NCBI GenBank assembly: GCA_034111105.1
Contig: JAWUXY010000077.1
Coordinates: forward strand, 1 to 64,000
From: Bermanella sp034111105
GTDB lineage: Bacteria; Pseudomonadota; Gammaproteobacteria; Pseudomonadales; Oceanobacteraceae
Length of the DNA: 64,000 nt
Direction: 5' to 3'
Part shown: positions 1 to 7,482 of the stretch, piece by piece
Layout of the letters: each line of letters begins with the position of its first letter
How positions within the stretch are numbered: the stretch's first letter is position 1
Notes under the pieces: model-generated
The model's input: only the letters and a program-made list of their open reading frames with translations
What the model was told of the DNA's origin: nothing
The model's database searches: none
Program-made: the position numbers and the translations under genes

Positions 1-206
1 AAAGTTTTACTGGTGGTGCCATTGCGGCTATTGGAGTTAGAGGATTCTTCATTCCGTTCATAACCAAGGTGCTCATCAAGCTCAGTATTTAAAGCCCGCT
101 CAACTGTCACTTTAGTGAGCATCTGACGAAATTCATTAAGGGCTTGTTCTGTTTTAATACCCTTTGCCGCTTCGCGGGCAAAGGCTTCTAGTGCTTCTTT
201 GTTCAT
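1..206 (-). CDS. IS256-family (mutator-type) transposase, N-terminal fragment cut by window edge
   Basis: Minus-strand frame starting with ATG at 206 and open to the window edge, giving about 68 residues. The start MNKEALEAFAREAAKGIKT, the central VTVERALN and ELDEHLGY segments and the end NSRNGTTSKT match the conserved N-terminal block of IS256/mutator transposases (family recognised from memory). The DDE catalytic residues would lie further left, outside the window, so whether this copy is intact cannot be judged. A mutator-type transposase catalyses cut-and-paste or copy-out transposition of its own element. Confidence 0.9.
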   Translation of the reverse strand, partial: MNKEALEAFAREAAKGIKTEQALNEFRQMLTKVTVERALNTELDEHLGYERNEESSNSNSRNGTTSKT

Positions 207-270
207 TGCTGCCTATCCTTAGCCATTTCTGGCTTTGATGATAAGCAGTTACACAGATTTATCTACAGCC
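1..270 (-). mobile_element. IS256-family insertion sequence, 5' end only
   Basis: The element runs off the left edge of the window. Its outer end lies at about 244-270: read on the minus strand it starts GGCTGTAGATAAATCTGTG, the kind of terminal inverted repeat found on IS256-family elements from marine gammaproteobacteria. The transposase starts about 60 bases inside this end. The element sits inside a LysR-type regulator gene whose remnant continues at 271. IS256 members normally make 8-9 bp target duplications, so the bases just outside (from 271) should reappear at the other end, which is not in the window. Confidence 0.85.
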
Positions 271-409
271 TCTAAAATTTCTGAGTCGTTTACGACTAAA
301 TGCCCATTAACAGGTTGCGAAATTTTTTCACCGTTTTTCAAATCGCCGCAATCATACTGCCACGCTCAACAATTTCTATGAACACTCTCGCGGCCTGAAT
401 CCTGTCCAT
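271..409 (-). pseudogene. LysR-family transcriptional regulator remnant, internally deleted and IS-interrupted
   Basis: From ATG at 409 the minus strand reads MDRIQAARVFIEIVERGSMI, the classic first helices of a LysR winged helix-turn-helix, and stops at TGA after 23 codons. Directly after, one frame over, comes LKNGEKISQPVNGHLVVNDS and then EILE, which matches the effector-domain stretch that precedes the conserved glycine-rich end of LysR proteins. Roughly 170-180 codons in between are missing, and the C-terminal part is cut off by the IS256 end at 270. The gene is divergent from the broken metallo-hydrolase gene at 576, the usual regulator-target arrangement. Certainly non-functional as a regulator. 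Confidence 0.8.
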
Positions 410-575
410 TTGCTTTATCTCAGTTATTAAGCGTATTTAGATTTGAGATTGCTCTATATGTTCGAATTATGCCGCAAACTAGACTGGTTGGTTGGGTTTT
501 TCGATCGATTATAGATACATATACTGCCAGTCAGCTTCTATGAGCACAGATAACTTACTTTAAATTAGGTAATAT

Positions 576-1461
576 ATGACGAATTTTTGCAACGGTAGGT
601 GCGCTTGTGTTAGCGGCTTTAACGGCTTGTTTAGTGGGCAGCCTGGGGGTACTGCGACGTTTGATTTACAGGTTTATAATCCAGTTGAGCAATTATTATT
701 CCCAGCAACCTCTACTTTAGTGGTAGGTCCGAGTGAAGCGATTTTATTTGATGCGCAATTTCAAAAAATGATGCGCAAAGATTAGTAGAAATGATTGAAG
801 CTAGCGGCAAGACGTTGGCCACTATTTATATCAGCCATGGTGATCCCGACTTTTATTTTGGGTTAGATGTGTTCAATGCTGCGTTTCCTGACGCTCGCAT
901 TGTCGCCACTGCTGTAACGGAAGAAAAAATAAAAAAATCTATGCAGGACAAAAAAGCATACAGGGAGCCAATTCTTAAAGAGGATACGCCAGAAAAACTA
1001 CTGTTACTTGAAAAGCTAACAACGACCGACTTATGATTGATGGTAATGAAATTAAAATAATTGTGTTTAATTGCCATGGTCCTGCGCATGCATTTGCTTG
1101 GATAGCGTCAGATAAAACCGTGTTATGTGGTGTGGTGCTATCTGAAAATATGCACTTATGGATGGCCGATAACCAAACCAGTGAATCTCGAATGGCTTGG
1201 ATTAAAACACTTGAAAACATGATTGACCTTAAGCCAAACCGAGTAATTGCAGGGCATGTTCTTGGCGATGCGAAGAGAAATATTGATGTTGTCCATGCTA
1301 CAAAAAACTATGTGTCAGGCTTTGATGATAGTGATAAAAAATCGGACAGTGCCACGTAATTAATAAAGAGTATGTTAGAGAAGTATCAAAATTATGAGGA
1401 TGCTAAAATATTAGGGTTCAGTTTAAAAGTCATTAAAGGTGATGTTCAGTGGCCTGGGTAA
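576..1461 (+). pseudogene. Metallo-beta-lactamase-fold hydrolase, multiply frameshifted
   Basis: Three reading frames together spell one secreted MBL-fold hydrolase. A signal-peptide-like stretch (ATVGALVLAALTACLVGSLG, from about 590) is in one frame, TFDLQVYNP and FDAQFQK in a second (to 785), the metal-ligand region YISHGDPDFYFG and KKAYREPILKED in a third (about 785-1036), and the C-terminal part from 1033 in a fourth segment. At 1357-1359 there is an in-frame stop, after which the family C-terminus (LIKSMLEKYQNYEDAK, ending VIKGDVQWPG) continues in the same frame to a stop at 1459-1461. The shift near 770 fits loss of one A in a run of six. At least three shifts and one stop make this a decayed gene. 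Its divergent LysR regulator is also dead. Confidence 0.85.
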
Positions 1462-1481
1462 TCAACATAAATACTTAGGTT

Positions 1482-1510
1482 TTGGCCTTTCATCGAGAAT
1501 GAAAGGCCAT
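1482..1510. terminator. Intrinsic terminator-like hairpin between convergent genes
   Basis: TGGCCTTTCAT and ATGAAAGGCCA form an 11-bp stem with a 5-base loop, located between the end of the broken hydrolase gene and the end of the convergent histidine kinase gene. There is a short T-run on one side (TTT before the stem on the minus-strand exit), so it may serve both. Confidence 0.6.
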
Positions 1511-1543
1511 TTAACGATATGAGTTTATGGTCAATGTATAATC

Positions 1544-3310
1544 TTAATTTGACGAATTATAGATTAACGGAATAACTAACTTAAATTTGGTTGAAGTTGA
1601 CCCGTCAGAATCAACGGTTAATTCTCCACCCATTTTTTTGGCTAAATTATAAGAGACTGATAAGCCAAGTCCTGTTCCTTTACCAATCTCTTTAGTCGTA
1701 TAAAAAGGGTCAAATATCTGTGCCTTAATGCTGCTAGGGATGCCAGGCCCGTTATCAGAAACACTGAATATAATGTTGTTATTGGACTCATACACCTTGA
1801 GTATGATGGCTTTATCTTTGTTTTCAGGTTGATCTTCTAATGCATGATTCGAATTTTTAATAAGGTTAGTTAAAATCTGTTGTATAAAACCTCGATGAGA
1901 TACTAATTCAGAGGATGCGTTAATTGTATGTGAAAGTGTGACATCATCATTTATGTCATATTTTAGTAAGCGCAGAGTTTCATTTATCATGAGTTCAATA
2001 TTAACGGTGTTTGTTTCAAGTTGATCTTTGCGAGTGAAGCTACTTAGGTCACTGATGATATCCCTTACTCTTAATAAGCCTTCGCGGGAATCGTTAACAA
2101 TTGCTTTTACATCCGAAATGACAAAGTCCAAATCATTGTCTTCTTTTAGTGCGCTCACTTCATTTTTAACGCCAGAGGTATCCGTAGATTCATCTAATGA
2201 GGTTACAAATTTATCATGCAGATTCAACATATCAATAATAGTGCCGACATACTCTTCTAATGGGCCAAAGTTACCAATAACAAAGGCAAGTGGGTTATTT
2301 ATTTCATGGGCAAGGCCTGCGGCCATTTGTCCAACGGATGCCATTTTTTCTGAGTGAATTAACTGGTCTTGAGTGACTTTTAGCTCTGAGATGGTTTCTT
2401 TAAGTCTTTGATACTGACTGGCAAGTTTTGACTCTGAAAATCGTCTTTCAAGTATGATTTGTAACTGATTTGATGTGTCACGCATGACATTCAGTTGAGT
2501 GGTGGATATTTTATCTAAATCTTTTTCGGCAATGAAGCACACAATAGAGGCAATTATGTTGTTATATATAACAATTGGAAATGTAATATAACTGCCAATT
2601 TCAATGTCGATAATGTGTAGAATTTTTTGGTCATTTAAGTTTTTTGGTAGTAGCTCTATTTTAGGTGCCTTACATTGCATTACGGCATTAATAAAGTCGT
2701 TCACGTCTTGCGTGGTCATCTCATTAATGGTGCTCTCAGGAATCTCCCAGTGGACATTTTTTAATGCTTTTATTTTTTTTGGTGTGACTAAAACGGCGGT
2801 ATAACCATGGCAAAATTGAGTGAGGGCCTCTGCACATGACTGAACTAACTGTTGCATGGGCTGACGATGATGAGAAAAACGATTGATAGAGGATAGCATT
2901 TGAGTCTGTGCATCTTTTTCTTCTATTAATTTTTTATTTGTATCAACATGATCAATTAGTTGGGTATTAGACTGATTGATCAGAGCTTTATGATGATTAC
3001 CCAATATAATGATGTCATTAAATAATGCAGACTGGCTTAATTTTTCTTGTTCGTTAATTAAACCCTCTTCAATGAATATACGTAACCATATTGACCCGTT
3101 ACTTAACCCTGATCGTATATATTCTCCGATGCCTAAGACAATATCGACTTGATCTAATTCTGTGATGTGCAAAAACAATTCAGTCGGAGCGTTGGATCGC
3201 ACCGTTTTGTTCAGTGACTTTGCATTGCTAAAAAATATGGATTCATATTGTTTAGGTATGAAAGGTTGTAGTTGATCAGCTTCAGTCGAGTAAACGAGAA
3301 GTTTGCGCAT
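1544..3310 (-). CDS. Soluble sensor histidine kinase with N-terminal receiver-like and GAF-like regions
   Basis: 588 residues with no convincing membrane segment, so probably cytoplasmic. Residues 1-110 look like a degenerate receiver-type alpha/beta domain. About 110-290 resemble the DUF3369/GAF-like sensor region found between receiver and kinase domains. A short coiled coil (about 290-320) leads to the dimerisation domain with phospho-acceptor H335 in AGLAHEINNPLAF. The ATPase domain has the N-box TNLIKNSNHA (481-490), G1 DNGPGIP (519-525), FDPFYTTK (533-540) and G2 GKGTGLGL (543-550). All catalytic boxes are intact. It is divergent from a BLUF photoreceptor gene 92 bases away, which suggests, but does not prove, that blue light feeds into this kinase. 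No response regulator gene is adjacent. The start ATG at 3310 gives MRKLLVYSTE. Confidence 0.85.
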   Translation of the reverse strand: MRKLLVYSTEADQLQPFIPKQYESIFFSNAKSLNKTVRSNAPTELFLHITELDQVDIVLGIGEYIRSGLSNGSIWLRIFIEEGLINEQEKLSQSALFNDIIILGNHHKALINQSNTQLIDHVDTNKKLIEEKDAQTQMLSSINRFSHHRQPMQQLVQSCAEALTQFCHGYTAVLVTPKKIKALKNVHWEIPESTINEMTTQDVNDFINAVMQCKAPKIELLPKNLNDQKILHIIDIEIGSYITFPIVIYNNIIASIVCFIAEKDLDKISTTQLNVMRDTSNQLQIILERRFSESKLASQYQRLKETISELKVTQDQLIHSEKMASVGQMAAGLAHEINNPLAFVIGNFGPLEEYVGTIIDMLNLHDKFVTSLDESTDTSGVKNEVSALKEDNDLDFVISDVKAIVNDSREGLLRVRDIISDLSSFTRKDQLETNTVNIELMINETLRLLKYDINDDVTLSHTINASSELVSHRGFIQQILTNLIKNSNHALEDQPENKDKAIILKVYESNNNIIFSVSDNGPGIPSSIKAQIFDPFYTTKEIGKGTGLGLSVSYNLAKKMGGELTVDSDGSTSTKFKLVIPLIYNSSN

Positions 3311-3402
3311 CTATGCTACTGCCTTTAGTTGATGTTTAGTAAATGTTGGGCTAATACTTCAAACTATAAACCATAAAACTGAAATAGCATGGTGTTGATA
3401 TA

Positions 3403-3822
3403 ATGAATTCTTTGGTCCGTTTACTTTATTATAGTTCTGCTAGTCGAGAGATGTCGCTTTCAGATATGAAGGACATCTTAACCGTCGCTAGAGAGAATAA
3501 CAGTGGCAAAGGCTTATGCGGCATGCTGTGTTATGACAATCGCTATTTTGTACAAGCACTCGAAGGCGAGATTAATGCCGTTAATGAATTGTTTTTTCAT
3601 ATCGTTGATGACCCAAGGCATTCTGACGTTATAATTGTAAGTTATGAATACATTGAGAAACAGACGTTCAAGGAATGGAATATGGGGTATGCCGGCAGTA
3701 CACCTGTTTTTATGCAACTACTAGCAAAGCTAAATCAAAGTGTATTTGAACCGGCTGATTTGTCACCCAAGCAAGTATATGCATTGTTGCGACACTTGGC
3801 TGCCAATCAAGATAATACTTAA
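3403..3822 (+). CDS. BLUF-domain blue-light photoreceptor (short, single-domain)
   Basis: 139 residues, the size of PixD/BlsA-type short BLUF proteins. The FAD-binding BLUF fold covers about 1-95, and the photocycle residues are all present: Y9 (in RLLYYSS), N32, Q51 (FVQALEGE), W92 and M94 (EWNMGYAG), matching Tyr8/Asn31/Gln50/Trp91/Met93 of cyanobacterial PixD shifted by one. The C-terminal 40 residues are helical and have no output domain, so the protein must act through a partner. The divergent histidine kinase at 1544-3310 is the obvious candidate by position. A hairpin terminator follows directly. Start ATG at 3403. Confidence 0.92.
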   Translation: MNSLVRLLYYSSASREMSLSDMKDILTVARENNSGKGLCGMLCYDNRYFVQALEGEINAVNELFFHIVDDPRHSDVIIVSYEYIEKQTFKEWNMGYAGSTPVFMQLLAKLNQSVFEPADLSPKQVYALLRHLAANQDNT

Positions 3823-3825
3823 TGA

Positions 3826-3851
3826 TACAGCCACATTCTAAATGTGGCTGT
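3826..3851 (+). terminator. Intrinsic terminator after BLUF gene
   Basis: ACAGCCACATT and AATGTGGCTGT form an 11-bp perfect stem with a 3-base loop five bases after the stop codon of the BLUF gene. There is no long T-run, so it may act as a processing or stabilising hairpin instead. Confidence 0.6.
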
Positions 3852-4355
3852 CATGCATGTTGTTAAATACAGTATGTCACGCTGTATTTTACGGTGCTTA
3901 ATTCGTAATTATACTTTATCAGGCTCTCGCTCATAGAGAGCTTAATAATATTTATATTGTGAATTATAAGATATCGCTCATAGTGCTATTTTAATAGTAT
4001 TTTGCACAACTCAAAAATATAGAAGCTTAATTTCCCAATTTATCCTCCCAAAAAACTGACTTTTTTCTCTCATTATTAATGAATAACTCGTCATTGAGTT
4101 ATAGATATTTATCGCGCAATATCTCTAGCTGATTATGCTTGTTCGTAAGACTGTTCTATCCACGTTTGATGATTTTACACTCTAGTTGTTAGTTTTTTAT
4201 TAGTAGCGATAAAATCGAGAGTGCGACTGAAGCAATGCACGGTTGAACCATATTTTAATACGGTGGGGTATGTAATAAGTGCTATCAAAATATAATCAGT
4301 ATAAGATAAACTACTAAGTGTAATATTTAGATTGTAAAATTTAGGTAAAAGTAAC
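3852..4355. other. AT-rich intergenic stretch, no supported gene
   Basis: About 500 bases of very AT-rich sequence between the BLUF and GNAT genes. The only structure seen is a small inverted repeat at 3923-3941 (GCTCTC/GAGAGC). The open frame on the minus strand at 4175-4357 shows no family resemblance and no ribosome binding site and is not called. Confidence 0.5.
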
Positions 4356-4826
4356 ATGCAAAATATAATGATTAGAAAAGCATTAATACAGGATAAGACC
4401 GTTTTACTTCAATTGGAACAAGCTATTATTGACGCTGAGCGGCCATATAACCAGACAATAAAACTCAAAGGTGCGTCTTATTATGATCTTGATAACTTAC
4501 TTCAAGATGCTTCGTCGAATTTAATGGTTGCTGAATCAAATGGCCGTATTATAGGCACAGGCTATGCGCAAATTAGAGTGTCTAAACAAGCCCTTGAACA
4601 TGTCAAACATTCATATTTAGGGTTTATGTATGTCGTGCCAGAATATAGGGGACTAGGTATTAATAAACAAATATTGGACACCCTTATAAAATGGAGTAAA
4701 ACGCAAGACGTAAGTGACTTTTATTTAGATGTTTATAATGAAAACGACGCTGCTGTTAATGCCTATAAGAAAGTAGGATTTGTTAAAACACTTGTTGAAA
4801 TGAAACTTAATATCAATAGTGATTAA
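4356..4826 (+). CDS. GNAT-family N-acetyltransferase
   Basis: 156 residues spanning a whole single GNAT domain. Acetyl-CoA-binding motif A is visible as FMYVVPEYRGLGINKQILDT (about 89-108) with the Q/RxxGxG/A-type RGLGIN pyrophosphate loop. Motif B follows as FYLDVYNENDAAVNAYKKVGF (about 124-144), where the NDAAVNAYKKVGF pattern is typical of N-terminal or small-molecule acetyltransferases. The substrate is not predictable from sequence. The gene stands alone, flanked by AT-rich spacers and, downstream, by a decayed gene. Start is the ATG at 4356. Confidence 0.88.
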   Translation: MQNIMIRKALIQDKTVLLQLEQAIIDAERPYNQTIKLKGASYYDLDNLLQDASSNLMVAESNGRIIGTGYAQIRVSKQALEHVKHSYLGFMYVVPEYRGLGINKQILDTLIKWSKTQDVSDFYLDVYNENDAAVNAYKKVGFVKTLVEMKLNINSD

Positions 4827-4900
4827 GTTATATATAAATAATTTTAATTTTTGTAATCTTACTTATTATAAGTTGTTATATATTTAGGTGTTATGTGTGA

Positions 4901-5268
4901 GTGAAATTAGTTAGAGATTTTATAAACAAAGATCACGATTATCGTTTCGCTTTAAAATTAAGAGAGAAGGTATAGCGATTCATGTGACGATGTTTAGGGG
5001 GAACAATACTCATAAATATGGTGGTGGGATTAAAACGTGGGCTGTTTGGGTTCTGCTAGATTCTCAGTATGATGATGCAATTAAATTGATCAAAGGAAAC
5101 CGCCATCAAATTGAGAATCCATTAACACAAGAGCAGATAGTCGTAATGGAAAATTAAATTATAATAAATAATAAGAAAAACCTATTAATAGGCCTGTCTT
5201 TACTTTTAATTTCGATTGCACTGTTAACAGTGGTTACCTTAGTGGTATGGTTTTATGCACATACATAA
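4901..5268 (+). pseudogene. DUF2007-like small signalling protein with C-terminal membrane segment, broken
   Basis: A first segment from GTG 4901 reads VKLVRDFINKDHDYRFALKL up to a stop near 4972. One frame over, GIAIHVTMFRGNNTHKYGGG then IKTWAVWVLLDSQYDDAIKL continues in the pattern of DUF2007-type proteins, which end their ferredoxin-like domain with a WxVWVLLDxQYDDA motif. The two segments join if one A is restored in GAGAAGG near 4970. The second segment stops at 5155-5157, but the same frame continues into a hydrophobic helix (about 23 residues, LLIGLSLLLISIALL onward) ending at 5268. One shift and one in-frame stop suggest a decayed gene. A shorter live 55-residue ORF at 4990-5157 cannot be excluded. 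Confidence 0.45.
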
Positions 5269-5311
5269 TATAATCAGTAGAAATTTAAAATAAATGGTTA
5301 GATATCGTTTA

Positions 5312-5331
5312 ACTTACCTTGTCAGGTAAGT
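5312..5331. promoter_or_regulatory. Palindromic operator-like site upstream of lipoprotein gene
   Basis: ACTTACCT-TGTC-AGGTAAGT is a perfect 8-bp inverted repeat with a 4-base centre, 29 bases before the start of the lipoprotein gene at 5361. There is no T-run, and it lies where a promoter would be expected, so a repressor operator is more likely than a terminator. No regulator gene is adjacent. Confidence 0.4.
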
Positions 5332-5360
5332 ATTAGGAATGCTTATAAAAGGAATAGTGA

Positions 5361-5849
5361 ATGAAAAATTTGAAAAGACTAGCTGCACTATGTTTACTGC
5401 CCACTTTTCTTTTAGGGTGTGAGCTTGATGATTATGATAGTGATAATGAAACGAATAAATATAGACCTGTTAATTTTAAAATTTCATCTGAAGGAACGCA
5501 GTCTGACGTTGCAGGTGGTCAAATTTTAGTGGCAAAAAACAGCAGCAGCTTTAATGATATTTCGTTAGATATCCCTAGTATCTCAGGAGCGGCTCCTAAT
5601 CCTAATTTTGAAGTGAATGAGGTGGTTGTATTGCTGACAAATATAGGCGTTTGTTCAAACTTGGAGATAACTGAGGTTTCTGAAAATAATGAGACAAGGT
5701 TGATTACGGCAACCGAAGTATATGAATTTAACCCAGGGCTTTGTGATCCTTCGGTAGAGGCGTTAGATAAACTTGATTATGCAATGGTTGAGTTTGAACG
5801 TTCAAGCAAGCCTGTTTCGGTTGTCTATAAAACGCGTAACGACTATTAA
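5361..5849 (+). CDS. Hypothetical lipoprotein
   Basis: 162 residues with a clear lipoprotein signal: MKNLKRLAALCLLPTFLLGC with the lipobox LLGC giving Cys20 as the acylated residue. The next residues are acidic (ELDDYDSDNE), and the mature part, about 140 residues, is predicted by eye to be mostly beta strand, with two further cysteines that could form a disulphide (GVCSNLE and PGLCDPS). No family was recognised. It is likely anchored to the periplasmic side of a membrane. Ribosome binding site AAGGAA precedes the ATG, and a strong bidirectional terminator follows. Confidence 0.75.
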   Translation: MKNLKRLAALCLLPTFLLGCELDDYDSDNETNKYRPVNFKISSEGTQSDVAGGQILVAKNSSSFNDISLDIPSISGAAPNPNFEVNEVVVLLTNIGVCSNLEITEVSENNETRLITATEVYEFNPGLCDPSVEALDKLDYAMVEFERSSKPVSVVYKTRNDY

Positions 5850-5857
5850 TACAAATA

Positions 5858-5890
5858 TAAAAAACAAGCTGTAACACCAGCTTGTTTTTT
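5858..5890. terminator. Bidirectional intrinsic terminator
   Basis: AAAAACAAGCT and AGCTTGTTTTT form a stem closed by an 8-base loop, with A-run before and T-run after. It sits between the convergent lipoprotein (5361-5849) and outer-membrane protein (5909-6475) genes and can stop transcription from both sides. Confidence 0.85.
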
Positions 5891-5908
5891 ATCTTTTAAC
5901 GCTCGAAT

Positions 5909-6475
5909 TTAAAAGCGAACACTCGCGCCAAGCATAACGGCATCTAACTCTAGAGTGTCACTATTAGCGTAGTTATATTCTATATTGAATCCAATATGTT
6001 TAAATCCCCAGCTTAATCCAGCAGCGATTTCGCTACCAAGACTGGTTTTATCGTAATCTTGTGATTGATTTTCAGTTTTGTAGGTGTACTCAAGTTCGTA
6101 ATAAGTAAGGCCTGCTTTTGCGTATATACTAAAAATGTCACCAAAAGGATAATCGGCATAGGCACTTACTCTAGGGCCGCTAAAGCTAATATCCTTAACG
6201 CTGTTCAATGAGCTTACCAATATTGTGCCAATGCCATTCACCGCATCTTTATAGCCTGCTTCTATCCCTAAATTTGGTTGAATCATATAGCGGTAGTGAT
6301 ACTCGCCAATAAACATATCACCCTCTTCATTCTTGGCGTGCTTGGTGTCTAAAACGGTTGAGCCATACCCCCAGTTAATCCCGATAATGTGCTGGTAAGG
6401 TGCTTCATCAGCATTAGCGGTCATAATCATAGTGGGTAAAATGGATAGTAATACTGCTAGCGTGATTATTTTCAT
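5909..6475 (-). CDS. Outer-membrane beta-barrel protein (OmpA/OmpW-like small porin fold)
   Basis: 188 residues from ATG 6475, chosen because a GGAG ribosome binding site lies 7 bases upstream and the start gives a good signal peptide (MKIITLAVLLSILPTMIMTANA, cut after ANA). The mature chain alternates polar and aromatic residues in about eight strands (for example YHYRYMIQPNLGIEAGY, ISAYADYPFG-type turns, IGFNIEYNYANSD) and ends in GASVRF with a C-terminal phenylalanine, the BAM recognition signal. This is the pattern of 8-stranded outer-membrane barrels. The closest named family is uncertain. It probably has a structural or adhesion role. It shares the terminator at 5858-5890 with the convergent gene. 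Confidence 0.82.
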   Translation of the reverse strand: MKIITLAVLLSILPTMIMTANADEAPYQHIIGINWGYGSTVLDTKHAKNEEGDMFIGEYHYRYMIQPNLGIEAGYKDAVNGIGTILVSSLNSVKDISFSGPRVSAYADYPFGDIFSIYAKAGLTYYELEYTYKTENQSQDYDKTSLGSEIAAGLSWGFKHIGFNIEYNYANSDTLELDAVMLGASVRF

Positions 6476-6664
6476 AGAGTCTCCGGATTTGACTACAGCT
6501 CTAGTTTTGAGCAGCGGCATTCTAGTGGTTAGAACCTTCAGAATCAATCGCTCTTTGTTGGTAACATCAGTTAGTTTTAGCTTTTTAGCTTATCGTATGA
6601 CCTTGCTGTTTTTAATCATATTTTCACTATTAACACCATACCCTTTACTAGGTAAAATCTGCAG

Positions 6665-6993
6665 ATGATAGATGCGCTTTATAGCGAATATTTTGTAAAC
6701 GATATAAAGCTTCTTGAGCCTGAAATGTTCGACTATAAGGTTATTAGCAATATAGTGATGGTTAATAGTCTTACAAAAGAATCCGTATCGCGCAGCTATC
6801 TAAAGGCAAGGGCCTATTTACGATCTACTTTATTGAATGGCTGGGCGTAGAAAGGGAACCCAATTTAATTTTAATATGTAGCCTAGATTTAGCAGTAAAA
6901 CACTCAATTGTGGCGTGGGCTTATTATCAAATTGAATGCGATATTGAGTTGCGCGACTTTAAAGCTATTCCTCGTATTAAAATTTCTAGATAG
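6665..6993 (+). pseudogene. Possible frameshifted hypothetical gene
   Basis: An open frame from ATG 6665 (MIDALYSEYFVNDIKLLEPE) runs 61 codons to 6850. In another frame, from about 6820, protein-like sequence (IYFIEWLGVEREPNLILICS, then KHSIVAWAYYQIECDIELRD) runs to TAG 6991-6993. The two overlap at about 6818-6830, so a single shift would give one protein of roughly 105 residues. No family was recognised and there is no clear ribosome binding site. This is a weak call, offered because neighbouring genes are also decayed. Confidence 0.3.
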
Positions 6994-7091
6994 GGTAAAT
7001 GATATAGTATAAGCATAAAGTTAATCAGAAAAGATGCTTGTCTGCATTTTATGTGCTTATTAATGGATAAGGCTAACGGGGGCTTGTATAT

Positions 7092-7325
7092 ATGAGAGGA
7101 GTGATCAATCGGCAATTGACTTTTATTTTTATTCAAATAATCGTTGTATCGTTCTTGTTTAAAGTCAGTTGTTCTAATACCAAGTTTTATAAGGGTGTCA
7201 TTCAGTCTTCTGCTACAAAAAATATTGTAGGTTACAAATTTTTATTTGTAATCTTTGTTATTATCATGCTTTGGACTGTTGCTTTATTGAAATATGATAA
7301 TTTATTTGATTATGGGTTTAGTTAG
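7092..7325 (+). CDS. Hypothetical small membrane protein
   Basis: 77 residues with two hydrophobic segments (about 9-27, LTFIFIQIIVVSFLFKVSC, and about 46-66, YKFLFVIFVIIMLWTVALL). It looks like a two-pass inner-membrane protein. No family was recognised. The ribosome binding site is poor (a G-run about ten bases upstream of the ATG), and the surrounding DNA is AT-rich, where chance hydrophobic frames are common, so the gene may not be real. Confidence 0.3.
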   Translation: MRGVINRQLTFIFIQIIVVSFLFKVSCSNTKFYKGVIQSSATKNIVGYKFLFVIFVIIMLWTVALLKYDNLFDYGFS

Positions 7326-7482
7326 AATGGATGATAAACCCCGAATTAACTTTAGGTTAAATGAAAAATAACTAACGGTATTTATAGTTTTATTATTGTG
7401 ATTTTAATATCGCGAGTGAAATTCAGTATAATAAATATATTTCAATAAGTTGGCTGTATTTTTAGAGAGAATAAGAGTATCT

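Noticed and set aside
4175..4357. 60-codon minus-strand frame in the AT-rich spacer before the GNAT gene
   Set aside because: No similarity, no ribosome binding site, overlaps the GNAT promoter.
6432..6668. 78-codon plus-strand frame opposite the outer-membrane protein start
   Set aside because: Its hydrophobic look comes from the reverse of the signal peptide and AT-rich upstream DNA.
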